From an uncultured Clostridia bacterium (lineage in GTDB: Bacteria; Bacillota; Clostridia; Christensenellales; CAG-138): a stretch of 64,000 nt of DNA. Each line of letters opens with the position of its first letter. Positions within the stretch are counted from its first letter, which is position 1. The notes under the pieces were generated by a model. That model did no database searches. It saw only the letters and a list, made by a program, of their open reading frames with translations, and was not told the origin of the DNA. The stretch is taken from contig CAMVMM010000011.1 of the NCBI GenBank assembly GCA_947168565.1, forward strand, positions 1 to 64,000, read 5' to 3'. Position numbers and translations under genes: made by a program. Positions 28,070-35,620 of the stretch are shown piece after piece.

Positions 28070-28945
28070 TCAAAGCATTATTTTGCATTCCATGCTCATC
28101 ACCGCGCTGCCGCCTATGCGGATGCGCACCTCCTCGCCGCGCTTTTCAAGCCTGCTCAGCACCTTTGATGGGCGGCCCATGCGCTCACCCTGAATGAAAA
28201 GGTTTTCGCGCCCCTCGCAGATCAGCCCTTTAAGGTAAAGATAATAGGTCAGCGCGCCGTTCGCCGTGCCGGTGGCGCATTCCTCCGGAATGCCGTAAAG
28301 CGGCGCGAAATTGCCGCAAAAAGCCGTGCATTCGCCCTCGCCCGGTGCAAACATGTGCACGCCCACGCAGCCGAGCTCCCTTGAAAGCGCGGCTGCGGCC
28401 GCCTCGTTCTGAACGGCGGCAAGCAGCGTTTTTCGATCCCTTACGGGCATAATTATATCCGAAAGTCCGGTTGAAACTATCTGCGGCAAAAGGCCGGGTA
28501 TGCCGTCCTCCGCCGAAAGTCCGAACGCGGAGTAAAGCGCGCCGCATTCGCCCGCGTCAAGCTGCTTTATCAGCCTCGGCTGCGCCATATCCATCCAGAT
28601 CAGCTCGTTTTGAACGGTTATATTCAGCCTGCCCGCCTTCGTTTCGGCAACAGCGTCGCCGTTTCCGATCAAACCGAGCCTGCGCAACAGGGCAAAGCTG
28701 CCCACCGTGGCGTGGCCGCAAAGCTCCACCTCGCCCGCCGGTGTGAAATAGCGGAGCTTAACCGTTTCCGCGCCGCCCGCGCCCCTTTGAAGGGGATGGA
28801 TAAACGCGGTTTCTGAATGCTTGAATTCGGCGGCTATCGCCTGCATGGTTTCATCCGAAAGCTCATTTTCAATCAGCACAACGCCCGCCTGATTGCCGCA
28901 AAAAACCCTTTCGGAAAAGGCGTCCATCACATAAGCTTTAATCAT
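28070..28945 (-). CDS. PhzF-family isomerase
   Basis: 291 residues, two-lobed PhzF/diaminopimelate-epimerase fold. Typical motifs are the N-terminal DAFSERVFCGNQAGVV, the catalytic-Glu segment FKHSETAF, ELCGHATVGSFALL and PEECATGTANGAL. Members isomerise small acids; the substrate here cannot be told. I use the ATG at 28945, which overlaps the stop of the upstream Cys-rich gene as ATGA, so the pair is translationally coupled. Confidence 0.9.
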   Translation of the reverse strand: MIKAYVMDAFSERVFCGNQAGVVLIENELSDETMQAIAAEFKHSETAFIHPLQRGAGGAETVKLRYFTPAGEVELCGHATVGSFALLRRLGLIGNGDAVAETKAGRLNITVQNELIWMDMAQPRLIKQLDAGECGALYSAFGLSAEDGIPGLLPQIVSTGLSDIIMPVRDRKTLLAAVQNEAAAAALSRELGCVGVHMFAPGEGECTAFCGNFAPLYGIPEECATGTANGALTYYLYLKGLICEGRENLFIQGERMGRPSKVLSRLEKRGEEVRIRIGGSAVMSMECKIML

Positions 28946-29346
28946 TCTATTCTGCCGCCCTCTCGAAGCAGGCGCTCCACAAGACGAACGCATTCAAACA
29001 CCATTCCGTCGCAAAAGGGCTTCTTTTCGCCGCCCGCCGCCTCGTTCTGCGCCAAAAGTGCGGCGCAGTCGAAGCTCGAATGCGCTTGGCTCAAGCAGGA
29101 GTAATACTCCCGAAGCGTCGCTTCGTCATCCATGCCGAAAAGCCCCAGTGCCATAAGTCCGCCGGTTATCGCGCCGCAGACCGAGCTGCGCTTCATGCCG
29201 CCGCCGAAAGCGCCCGCGATGCGCCGCGCATCCTCCTCGCAAACGCCCGCATCCGGCGCGAAAGGCATAAAAACGGACTGCGCGCAGTTGTAATGCGGCG
29301 TTACGGTTGCGCGAAGCGCCGCGCTTCTTTCAAGATATTTGCTCAT
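28942..29346 (-). CDS. C_GCAxxG_C_C family redox-type protein
   Basis: 134 residues. The conserved pattern is YNCAQSVF, FGGGMKRSSVCGAITGGLMALGL, then a Cys near FDCAALL and two more in KPFCDGMVFECVRLVE. The spaced cysteines are characteristic of this small family, often near redox or metabolic genes, and may bind a metal or form disulfides. GGAGGAAGAAA precedes the ATG. It is upstream of, and coupled to, phzF. Confidence 0.88.
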   Translation of the reverse strand: MSKYLERSAALRATVTPHYNCAQSVFMPFAPDAGVCEEDARRIAGAFGGGMKRSSVCGAITGGLMALGLFGMDDEATLREYYSCLSQAHSSFDCAALLAQNEAAGGEKKPFCDGMVFECVRLVERLLREGGRIE

Positions 29347-29417
29347 TTTCTTCCTCCGATACGGTTTGTTTTTTGGCCGGATTTCCTGTTAAAAATACGG
29401 TGTTTATTTAAGAATTA

Positions 29418-29466
29418 CCGCGTTTTATAATACCGCGTTTTTTATAATGCCGCGTTTTATATAATC
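29418..29466. repeat. Three tandem CCGCGTTTTATAAT-like units
   Basis: Units of 15, 17 and 17 bp at 29418-29432, 29433-29449 and 29450-29466, each ending in a TATAAT-like block. They lie between the M42 peptidase stop and the next leftward gene. Function unknown; no obvious hairpin. Confidence 0.75.
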
Positions 29467-29471
29467 GGGCT

Positions 29472-30551
29472 TTAAAAGGAGCGCAGTATTTCCTCCGTCA
29501 TATTCTCCGCAAGGCTCACCGCAAGGCGCACCGTGCTTTCAAGATCGGCATATTTGGCGATGCAGTTCGATGAATGGATGTACCGCACCGGCACGCCCGC
29601 CACTATCACCGGCACGCCACGCCCCGCAAGGCTTATCACGGCGCCGTTGTTGCCGCCGCCCTCGCGCACCGCGCATTGAATTGCGATGCCCTCGCGCCGA
29701 GCAAGCTCCGATGCAAAGCGCATATAGCGCGGATTGCAGATTATTGATTTATCCATATAGCGCAGCATCGCGCCCCTTCCGAGCGCGGTCTGCACAAGCC
29801 ACGGCTCGGTGAAGGTGTCGTCCGCCGGAGCGCCCTCAAAGCAGAGCGCAATATCGGGCTTCACGCGCTCCACAGCCACCTGCACGCCCCTTTCGCCCAC
29901 CTCCTCCTGCGAGGAAAACACGCCCACTATATCGAAGGGAAGCTCCCTGCCCTTCAGGCTTTTCAGCGTTTCCACCAGCGCGGCGCAGCCTATGCGGCAG
30001 TCAAACGCCTTGCCGTGCATGAGATCGTGCGCCTCGTCGTATTCAAAAGAAACGGCGGGGGCTATCGGCTCTCCGATGCCTATATGAAAAGCCCGCTCCG
30101 CCTCCTCCTTGGAGGATGCGCCTATATCTATGCTCATATCGGCTATCTCAAGGCCCGCGCCCGCCTTTTCCGCCGCGCTCATAAAATGCACGGGCTTTGC
30201 CGCCACCACGCCGGGCAGGTATTCTCCCCTTTTATTGCGCACAAGCACCCTGCTTGCAGGGAGCGAAGCCTTGCCCCAGCCGCCGAGAGGCAGAAATTTT
30301 ATCGTGCCGTTCGGCCGCACCGCCTGCACTATCGCGCCCACCTCGTCGCTGTGCGCATCCAGCATCAGCACGGGCTTATCGCCGCTGTTTTCGCTGCGGT
30401 AAACGTATAGATTGCGCAGGCAGTCCTCCTCCACTCTGCCAAGAGGGGCGCAGTGCCGCTTCAGCACGCTCACCGCGTCGTCCTCGAAGCCGGAGGGGCC
30501 GAAGGCGTTTGAAAGCTCCGCTGTCAGGGCTATGCTTTTTGATTTATCCAT
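29472..30551 (-). CDS. M42-family metallopeptidase
   Basis: 359 residues. Zinc and catalytic motifs are MLDAHSDEVG (His67), FDCRIGCA (Asp184) and FSSQEEVGERG (Glu216/217), followed by ECFEGAP-like and GGGNNGAVI segments. Family members are dodecameric aminopeptidases or cellulase-associated hydrolases acting on peptides in the cytoplasm. AAGGAAAG precedes the ATG. It is 68 nt downstream of the glutaminase on the same strand. Confidence 0.93.
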   Translation of the reverse strand: MDKSKSIALTAELSNAFGPSGFEDDAVSVLKRHCAPLGRVEEDCLRNLYVYRSENSGDKPVLMLDAHSDEVGAIVQAVRPNGTIKFLPLGGWGKASLPASRVLVRNKRGEYLPGVVAAKPVHFMSAAEKAGAGLEIADMSIDIGASSKEEAERAFHIGIGEPIAPAVSFEYDEAHDLMHGKAFDCRIGCAALVETLKSLKGRELPFDIVGVFSSQEEVGERGVQVAVERVKPDIALCFEGAPADDTFTEPWLVQTALGRGAMLRYMDKSIICNPRYMRFASELARREGIAIQCAVREGGGNNGAVISLAGRGVPVIVAGVPVRYIHSSNCIAKYADLESTVRLAVSLAENMTEEILRSF

Positions 30552-30619
30552 AATGCTTTCCTTCTTCTTATGTACGGTTTTTGTGTATGGGTTTTGGCGT
30601 TATGCCGAATTGCCGGCTG

Positions 30620-31579
30620 TCAGTAATCGAAAACGTGCAGCGAGAGCTTTTCGGAAATATGCTCCATCGCCTGCACCGCCGCGATGCTGTTTCCAAAGGG
30701 ATCGAGCGCGGGCCCGTAAAGCCCTATGCCCATGCCGTGCGCAGCGCACACAAGCCCGCCGCCCACGCCGCTTTTTGCAGGAATGCCGACCCGAACGCCG
30801 AATTCGCCGGAAAAATCGTACATTCCGCAGGTAAACATCAGGCTTTTTATGGTGCGCACGTGCGCGGATTCTATAAGCCGCCCGCCGCTCAGCGGGTCCA
30901 CTCCGCCGTTTGATATCACAAGCCCCAGCGAGGCGAGCGAGCGCGCCGTGACCGAAAGCGAACACATTTTGAAATAAAGATCCACGGTTTTATCGGGATC
31001 GGCCATCAAAACGCCCTTGCTCTTCAAAAGGTAAACTATCGCGCGGTTGCGGTCGCCGGACTCGAATTCGCTTTTGTATACCGCCTCGTCAAGCGCTATG
31101 CCCTCGTCGTGGCAAAGCTCCCGCGCAAAGGCGGTCAGCTCGTCAAAGCTCAGCACGTCCGTAAGCAGGCTCACGGTCTGTATCGCGCCCGCGTTTATCA
31201 TGGGGTTAAAGGGCAGGTTGGAGCGCATATCCAGCTTTAAAATGGAGTTGAACGCATCGCCGGAGGGCTCCATCATCACGTGGTCGAAGGTGCCGCGAAA
31301 GCCCCTGTATTTCAGCGCCGCCGCAAGGATTATCACCTTGCAGATGGACTGAATGGAGAATCGGGTCTCCGTTTCGCCAAAGCTCAGGCTGCCTCCGCCC
31401 TCATCCAGCATATAAAGCCCGAAGGAGGTTGGATCCGCCTTGGCAAGCTCCGGAATATAGGACGCCACGACACCCTTCGCGGCGGACGCCTTGCCGATAT
31501 AGTACGCCTCGCTGAACACGCGCTCCACAAGCTCGGCGCTTCTCGTGTAAACGCTCTGTTTTTTGTTTTTATTCTTCAT
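30620..31579 (-). CDS. glsA: Glutaminase
   Basis: 319 residues, serine-dependent beta-lactamase-like glutaminase releasing ammonia from glutamine. The catalytic SxxK is SICK (Ser78, Lys81) within RFSIQSICKV. NPMINAGAI, YKSE and SGVGGG segments are also present. In some bacteria this ammonia supports acid tolerance. I start at the ATG at 31579 behind GAGGTG; 21 upstream in-frame codons lack support. First gene of the leftward glsA-M42 pair. Confidence 0.95.
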   Translation of the reverse strand: MKNKNKKQSVYTRSAELVERVFSEAYYIGKASAAKGVVASYIPELAKADPTSFGLYMLDEGGGSLSFGETETRFSIQSICKVIILAAALKYRGFRGTFDHVMMEPSGDAFNSILKLDMRSNLPFNPMINAGAIQTVSLLTDVLSFDELTAFARELCHDEGIALDEAVYKSEFESGDRNRAIVYLLKSKGVLMADPDKTVDLYFKMCSLSVTARSLASLGLVISNGGVDPLSGGRLIESAHVRTIKSLMFTCGMYDFSGEFGVRVGIPAKSGVGGGLVCAAHGMGIGLYGPALDPFGNSIAAVQAMEHISEKLSLHVFDY

Positions 31580-31757
31580 ATCCGCACCTCGATCGCTTTT
31601 GCCGCAGGCGGCGCGATCGTTTTTAATATAATTATAGAGCAATTTGAAGGCGTTTTCAATATATACGGCGCATTTGAAGCAAATTTCGACGCTTTTTGGG
31701 GCGGCTTTTCCCCCGAACGGCCCTGCCGTGCGCGAAAAAGCGGGATCGGCACGGCAA

Positions 31758-32043
31758 AAAGCGCGGGAAGGGGAAGAAAAAGCGCGGGAAGGGAAAAAAG
31801 CGCGGGAAGGGAAAAAAGCGCGGGAAGGGAAAAAAGCGCGGGAGAAACAGCCAAAAAACGCGGGAAGGGGAAGAAAAAAGCGCGGGAAGGGGAAGAAAAA
31901 GCGCGGGAAGGGAAAAAAGCGCGGGAAGGGAAAAAAGCGCGGGAAGGGAAAAAAGCGCGGGAGAAACAGCCAAAAAACGCGGGAAGGGGAAGAAAAAAGC
32001 GCGGGAAGGGGAAGAAAAAAGCGCGGGAAGGGAAGAAAAAAGC
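31758..32043. repeat. Minisatellite of 17-18 bp GCGCGGGAAGGGAAAAAA units
   Basis: About 16 units, purine-only apart from the CGC core, span nearly 290 bp. A higher-order period of 119 bp is visible: the unusual insert GAGAAACAGC occurs at 31842-31851 and 31961-31970. The 119-bp period is not a multiple of three and long open frames exist in several registers, so coding is unlikely. Confidence 0.9.
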
Positions 32044-32117
32044 ATTGGATGGAGCCGAAAACGGCAGGCGGCGGGGGAGCGGATGCTCAATTTTATAATT
32101 TATACTCAATTTCGCTA

Positions 32118-32146
32118 TTGCATTTTTATTCAAGCTGTGCTATAAT
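32118..32146 (+). promoter_or_regulatory. tRNA-Val/tRNA-Gly promoter
   Basis: TTGCAT (32118-32123), 17-bp spacer, TATAAT (32141-32146). Confidence 0.85.
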
Positions 32147-32155
32147 AAGAGCACT

Positions 32156-32232
32156 GGGGATGTGGCTCAGCTGGTTAGCGCGCTTCGCTCACATCGAAGA
32201 GGTCGGGGGTTCGAGTCCCTCCATCCCCACCA
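32156..32232 (+). tRNA. tRNA-Val (CAC)
   Basis: 77 nt with encoded CCA. Acceptor GGGGATG pairs with CATCCCC. The anticodon arm is CTTCG-CTCACAT-CGAAG. T-loop TTCGAGT. Confidence 0.93.
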
Positions 32233-32242
32233 TTTTTTATTT

Positions 32243-32318
32243 GCGGGAATAGCTCATTTGGTAGAGCGCCGCCTTGCCAAGGCGGAGGTGGCGGGTTCGA
32301 GCCCCGTTTCCCGCTCCA
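32243..32318 (+). tRNA. tRNA-Gly (GCC)
   Basis: 76 nt with encoded CCA. Acceptor GCGGGAA pairs with TTCCCGC. The anticodon arm is CCGCC-TTGCCAA-GGCGG. Confidence 0.95.
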
Positions 32319-32505
32319 TCGTCGTCGCGGGCTTCGTATCGCTCGCGGCGGCTTTTTTTATTTAAAAAATCCACCTCTCGCTTTCTCCGCCGCTCCTCCT
32401 CTCCGCAAAAGAGCGCGTTTGCTTCGCCGCACTACCACTCTTTTGCGGTTTTGGGCCGCGGATGCCGCAGGTATCCTGATTTTATTTGTCGGTAGTTCAA
32501 AGGGG
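32299..32505. repeat. 207-bp direct repeat, copy 1 (includes tRNA-Gly 3' end)
   Basis: Begins inside the tRNA T-arm (GAGCCCCGTTTC) and includes the tRNA terminator. It recurs at 32623-32830 with only a handful of changes. Confidence 0.9.
32321..32360 (+). terminator. tRNA-Gly terminator
   Basis: CGTCGCGGGC pairs with GCTCGCGGCG around an 8-nt loop and is followed by a T7 run. The same hairpin lies in repeat copy 2. Confidence 0.8.
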
Positions 32506-32622
32506 CTCGAAGCCTTGAGCTGTCCGTCCGGTGGACGAATCAGACAGCGCAAGGCCGGATTTTGTCAAAAGGCGCGAGAACGCCGCGCGGAGCGCAAGTT
32601 CGAGACGCATCTTTTGCAAAAT

Positions 32623-32830
32623 GAGCCCCGTTTCCTGCTCCATCGTCGTCGCGGGCTTCGTATCGCTCGCGGCGGCTTTTTTTATTAAAAAAATCCACCT
32701 CTCGCTTTCTGCGCCGCTCCTCCTCTCCGCAAAAGAGCGCGTTTGCTTCGCCGCACTACCACTCTTTTGCGGTTTTGGGCCGCGGATGCCGCAGGTATCC
32801 TGATTTTATTTGTCGGTTAGTTCAAAGGGG
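32623..32830. repeat. 207-bp direct repeat, copy 2 (tRNA-Gly 3' fragment plus terminator)
   Basis: Starts with GAGCCCCGTTTCCTGCTCCA, the last 20 nt of the tRNA-Gly with one change, then repeats the terminator and the following 160 bp. The 117 bp between copies holds a hairpin (GCTGTC/GACAGC) but no gene. This is the layout of an attachment-site-like duplication. Confidence 0.85.
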
Positions 32831-32960
32831 GATGCTTGCTTCGCAAATGATGCACCCTGCGGGCAAATGATGCTTGCTTCGCAAATGATGCCTGTTTCGC
32901 AAATGATGCCTGCTTCGCAAATGATGCCTGCTTCGCAAATGATATGCGCATGGGGCGCAT
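32831..32960. repeat. 18-bp tandem array, GATGCCTGCTTCGCAAAT units
   Basis: Six units of 18-20 bp (32831-32940) plus a degenerate seventh. Each holds a minimal GC/GC stem. There are no spacers, so it is not a CRISPR. Confidence 0.85.
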
Positions 32961-33057
32961 AGAGCCGCAGGCATCCCTATCATATTTGCGGTTTGTTCGC
33001 CACTTCATATACCAATTCTTACATTTTTCTTAAACTATATATGTACACCTATCCTTA

Positions 33058-33086
33058 TTGACAAAGCATTTGAAAAGGATTAAAAT
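33058..33086 (+). promoter_or_regulatory. Promoter of the second LRR-dockerin gene
   Basis: TTGACA (33058-33063), 17-bp spacer, TAAAAT (33081-33086). Confidence 0.9.
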
Positions 33087-33157
33087 CAAATCGGTTCAAG
33101 CCGGAGGCGCACCGCCGCCCGTGGCTCGCAGCCGAGATTATTTCGGAGGAAAAGAAA

Positions 33158-34399
33158 ATGAAAAAGAACCTTAAAAAAGCCTTTGCCGCCCTGCTTGCGG
33201 CTGTGATGGCGTTCACCGTGCTGCCCTTTTTCGGCGCCTATGCCGAGGCAAACGCGACCGGGCTTAAAACGCCCGAGGGCTACAATGAAAACGACTATCA
33301 AAAGCTGGTTTCGTTCCTTGAAAAAACGGATGCTCAGGGCGTGAAAAACGGCGAAAAGCTCTCGCCCGACTACGACCCGGAGGACCCCTCCACCTGGGGC
33401 GAGTGGTTTTCCTGGATCGGCGTGGAAGGCGAAATGCGCATCTGGAATATCAACGTAAGCTGGAATGAGATGCATGGCAGCCTGGACGTTTCGGACTGCA
33501 CCTCCCTTGCCTCCCTCGTTTGCTCCTTCAATACCGAAATGGGCGGGCTGAACGTTTCCGGCTGCACCGCGCTTGAAGAGCTTGAATGCCTCGCCTGCGG
33601 CCTTTCGGAGCTGGACGTTTCGGGCAATACCGAGCTGCGCGGCCTTGTGTGCAGCAATAATTTCCTTCACGAGCTGGACGTTTCAAACAATACCGAGCTC
33701 ACGGATCTTTTGTGCGGCAGAAATGCCTACACCGAGCTGGATGTTTCAAACAACGTGAAGCTCAGGTGGCTTCAGTGCAACAATCTGAACCTTACGGAGC
33801 TGGACGTTTCCATGCTTCCCGATCTCGACAACCTCGACTGCGCGGAGAATCTGCTCACCTCGCTGGACGTGTCGCACAATCCCTTGCTCAACACGCTGAA
33901 CGCGCAGGGCAACCGCTTCAGGGAGCTGGATTTTTCCTCGAGCCCCCTGATGGCGTTCGATCATATCACCGTTGAGGGCAACGGCTTTGTGGGCTACGGC
34001 TATTCAAACGTGGACGGCAACGATTCCGGTATGCTTCACGGCTATGCGCCGGAGGGCGTGGAGTTCGAGGGCTTCTTTGACGCGCAGGGCAATCTTATCA
34101 ACGGCGGTTTCCCTCAGGACTACTATGAGGAGTACGCAACGTATGAATATATGTTTGAAAACTATCCCACGGGGGACGTCGTGGTGCGCTTCACGGGCGG
34201 CGCGGACCTTCTGATGGGCGATGTGAACGGCGACGGCGCGGTGACGATGGAGGATTCCGTTGCCGTGGTTCGCTATCTGCTCGATCTTGTGAGCGCCGAT
34301 TCGCTCAACCTTGCCGCCGCCGATATGGACGGGAACGGCAGCGTTACCGTTTCGGACGCGGTGCTTATCCTGCGCGCCGCGATGGGACTGGCCCAATGA
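33158..34399 (+). CDS. Secreted leucine-rich-repeat protein with C-terminal dockerin (paralogue)
   Basis: 413 residues, related to the protein at 24731-26338: same signal-peptide class (cut near AYA-E), the same N-terminal motif GYN-NDYQKL-SFLE and GVKNGEKLS-DYDP-DPSTWG, then about eight LRRs with LDVSNNTEL and L-C-N patterns. The C-terminus is a dockerin pair (GDVNGDGAVTMEDSVAVV and ADMDGNGSVTVSDAVLIL). Fewer repeats and Asp/Asn-rich caps suggest a different ligand. TCGGAGG precedes the ATG. Confidence 0.9.
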   Translation: MKKNLKKAFAALLAAVMAFTVLPFFGAYAEANATGLKTPEGYNENDYQKLVSFLEKTDAQGVKNGEKLSPDYDPEDPSTWGEWFSWIGVEGEMRIWNINVSWNEMHGSLDVSDCTSLASLVCSFNTEMGGLNVSGCTALEELECLACGLSELDVSGNTELRGLVCSNNFLHELDVSNNTELTDLLCGRNAYTELDVSNNVKLRWLQCNNLNLTELDVSMLPDLDNLDCAENLLTSLDVSHNPLLNTLNAQGNRFRELDFSSSPLMAFDHITVEGNGFVGYGYSNVDGNDSGMLHGYAPEGVEFEGFFDAQGNLINGGFPQDYYEEYATYEYMFENYPTGDVVVRFTGGADLLMGDVNGDGAVTMEDSVAVVRYLLDLVSADSLNLAAADMDGNGSVTVSDAVLILRAAMGLAQ

Positions 34400-34402
34400 A
34401 AG

Positions 34403-34481
34403 TGAGATCCGCCTGTGGTGGATGAAATCATCCTTCGGATGGTGAAATCCGCTGCGCGGGTGAAATCGGCAAAGCCGATTG
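34403..34481. repeat. TGAAATC hairpin array, short version
   Basis: Four TGA(A/G)ATC copies alternate with GC mini-hairpins (CCGCC-tgt-GGTGG, CATCC-ttc-GGATG, CCGC-tgc-GCGG, CGGC-aaa-GCCG), directly after the LRR gene stop. Confidence 0.8.
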
Positions 34482-34485
34482 TGGA

Positions 34486-34515
34486 AGAAATGCCGCTCGC
34501 TGCGGCATTTCTTTT
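34486..34515 (+). terminator. Terminator after the second LRR gene
   Basis: AGAAATGCCGC, loop TCGCT, GCGGCATTTCT, then T residues. Confidence 0.9.
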
Positions 34516-34655
34516 ATTATATTGCATCTGCATTATATCTGCGGCCACCACCATCCTGCGCCCAATAAGGCATTGAGAGCGGGCGAGGGCGCGTATTTTG
34601 CGATTTATGTGGAAATAAAGCCGCTTAATGCGCCCGAAATGCGGCCGATCACGCA

Positions 34656-34684
34656 TTGACAGAACGCGAAAAACAGTATAAAAT
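34656..34684 (+). promoter_or_regulatory. Promoter upstream of the MITE-like element
   Basis: TTGACA (34656-34661), 17-bp spacer, TAAAAT (34679-34684). It probably drove the zinc-ribbon gene at 34897; an element now lies between them. Confidence 0.8.
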
Positions 34685-34701
34685 TTAACCGTAAGATTTA
34701 A

Positions 34702-34860
34702 TACTATCCTACGTCTAAAACCTTGATTCGGACGGCATCTTTTCCGCCGTATCCGCTTCGTCGAATCTTGATTGGCGCTCCGAGCCAAGCTGCGATTCTC
34801 CTCATTGATACAACGAAAAATCTGCTCGCCCGCTCTCAATGTTTTAGATGTACGATAGTA
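34702..34860. mobile_element. MITE-like element with 20-bp inverted ends
   Basis: Ends TACTATCCTACGTCTAAAAC and its near-complement at 34841-34860 match at 18 of 20 positions and are flanked by TA. The 159-bp body has no gene. Core blocks CGGACGGCATCTTTT and CTGCTCGCCCG-TCTC recur in a shorter element at 44464-44553, which proves it is a repeated family. Confidence 0.65.
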
Positions 34861-34896
34861 TAAAAAAACCCGGCCTCGGCCGAGGGGGAGGAAAAA

Positions 34897-35550
34897 ATGA
34901 TTTGCAAGCACTGCGGAGCGCAGATAGCGGAGGGCTCGAATTTTTGCGAATACTGCGGAAGCAGGGTGGAGCGCGAGGCTTTGCCCGATGAACACGCGGG
35001 AGGCTCGGCGCAGGCGAATGAGGCGGCGCATCAGGGCTATACCGCCACGCATCCCGCCGCAAGCGCCTACGTGAACGGCGTGCGGCAGCAGGCCGCCGAG
35101 CCGCCTATGAAATGGCATAAGTTCCTTGTGTATTTCGGGCTTTGGTTCGGCGCGCTTTCAAACCTTTTAAACGGCTTTTCCCAGCTAAACGGCACTCAGT
35201 ACGATGGGGAGGCGGCGGCGGTGTATGAGCGCTTTGCGCTTCTTCAAACGCTGGATAAAATATTCGGCGTGCTGGTCATCGCGCTTGCGGCGTTCGGCTT
35301 CTATACCGCCTACTGCCTGCTTGTGAAGAAAAAGGGCGCTCCCAAGCTGCTTTACATTATGTACGCGGCGAATATCGTGATAACGCTCGGCTACAATATC
35401 GCGGCCTACGCGGTATTGAAGAGCGGCGGTCCGATCGTTGACGCATCAGCGGTGCTGACCACGGGCATCGTGGGCGCGGTGTTCGGGGGCATAATGCTCA
35501 TGGTGAACATGATCTATTATAAAAAGAGAGAGCATCTTTTTGTGAATTGA
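34897..35550 (+). CDS. Zinc-ribbon membrane protein
   Basis: 217 residues. A zinc ribbon MICKHCGAQIAEGSNFCEYCGS (Cys pairs at 3/6 and 17/20) is followed by a flexible linker and four hydrophobic segments (about 75-95, 122-147, 154-178 and 185-210). Architecture matches the many zinc-ribbon plus membrane proteins of unknown role in Clostridia. GGGGGAGG precedes the ATG. The next gene also starts with a zinc ribbon, so they may form a unit. Confidence 0.75.
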   Translation: MICKHCGAQIAEGSNFCEYCGSRVEREALPDEHAGGSAQANEAAHQGYTATHPAASAYVNGVRQQAAEPPMKWHKFLVYFGLWFGALSNLLNGFSQLNGTQYDGEAAAVYERFALLQTLDKIFGVLVIALAAFGFYTAYCLLVKKKGAPKLLYIMYAANIVITLGYNIAAYAVLKSGGPIVDASAVLTTGIVGAVFGGIMLMVNMIYYKKREHLFVN

Positions 35551-35620
35551 AACGGCATTACAGGCAAAAAGGTGATCGCGGCGGCTTAACGATGGATTTG
35601 AGCGGAAGGGAGGGCTTGGC

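Noticed and set aside
31576-32252. Overlapping frames encoding Lys/Arg/Glu-Gly or Phe/Pro/Arg repeats
   Set aside because: They arise from the minisatellite in all registers; the 119-bp higher-order period breaks frame, and no start signals exist.
32274-32803. Two short similar frames downstream of tRNA-Gly
   Set aside because: They lie in the 207-bp duplicated noncoding region and run through the tRNA terminator.
32831-32960. CRISPR-like look of the 18-bp repeats
   Set aside because: Units are adjacent with no unique spacers, and no cas genes are present.
34530-34896. Riboswitch in the leader of the zinc-ribbon gene
   Set aside because: The structure is better explained by the inverted-repeat element, which recurs elsewhere next to unrelated genes.
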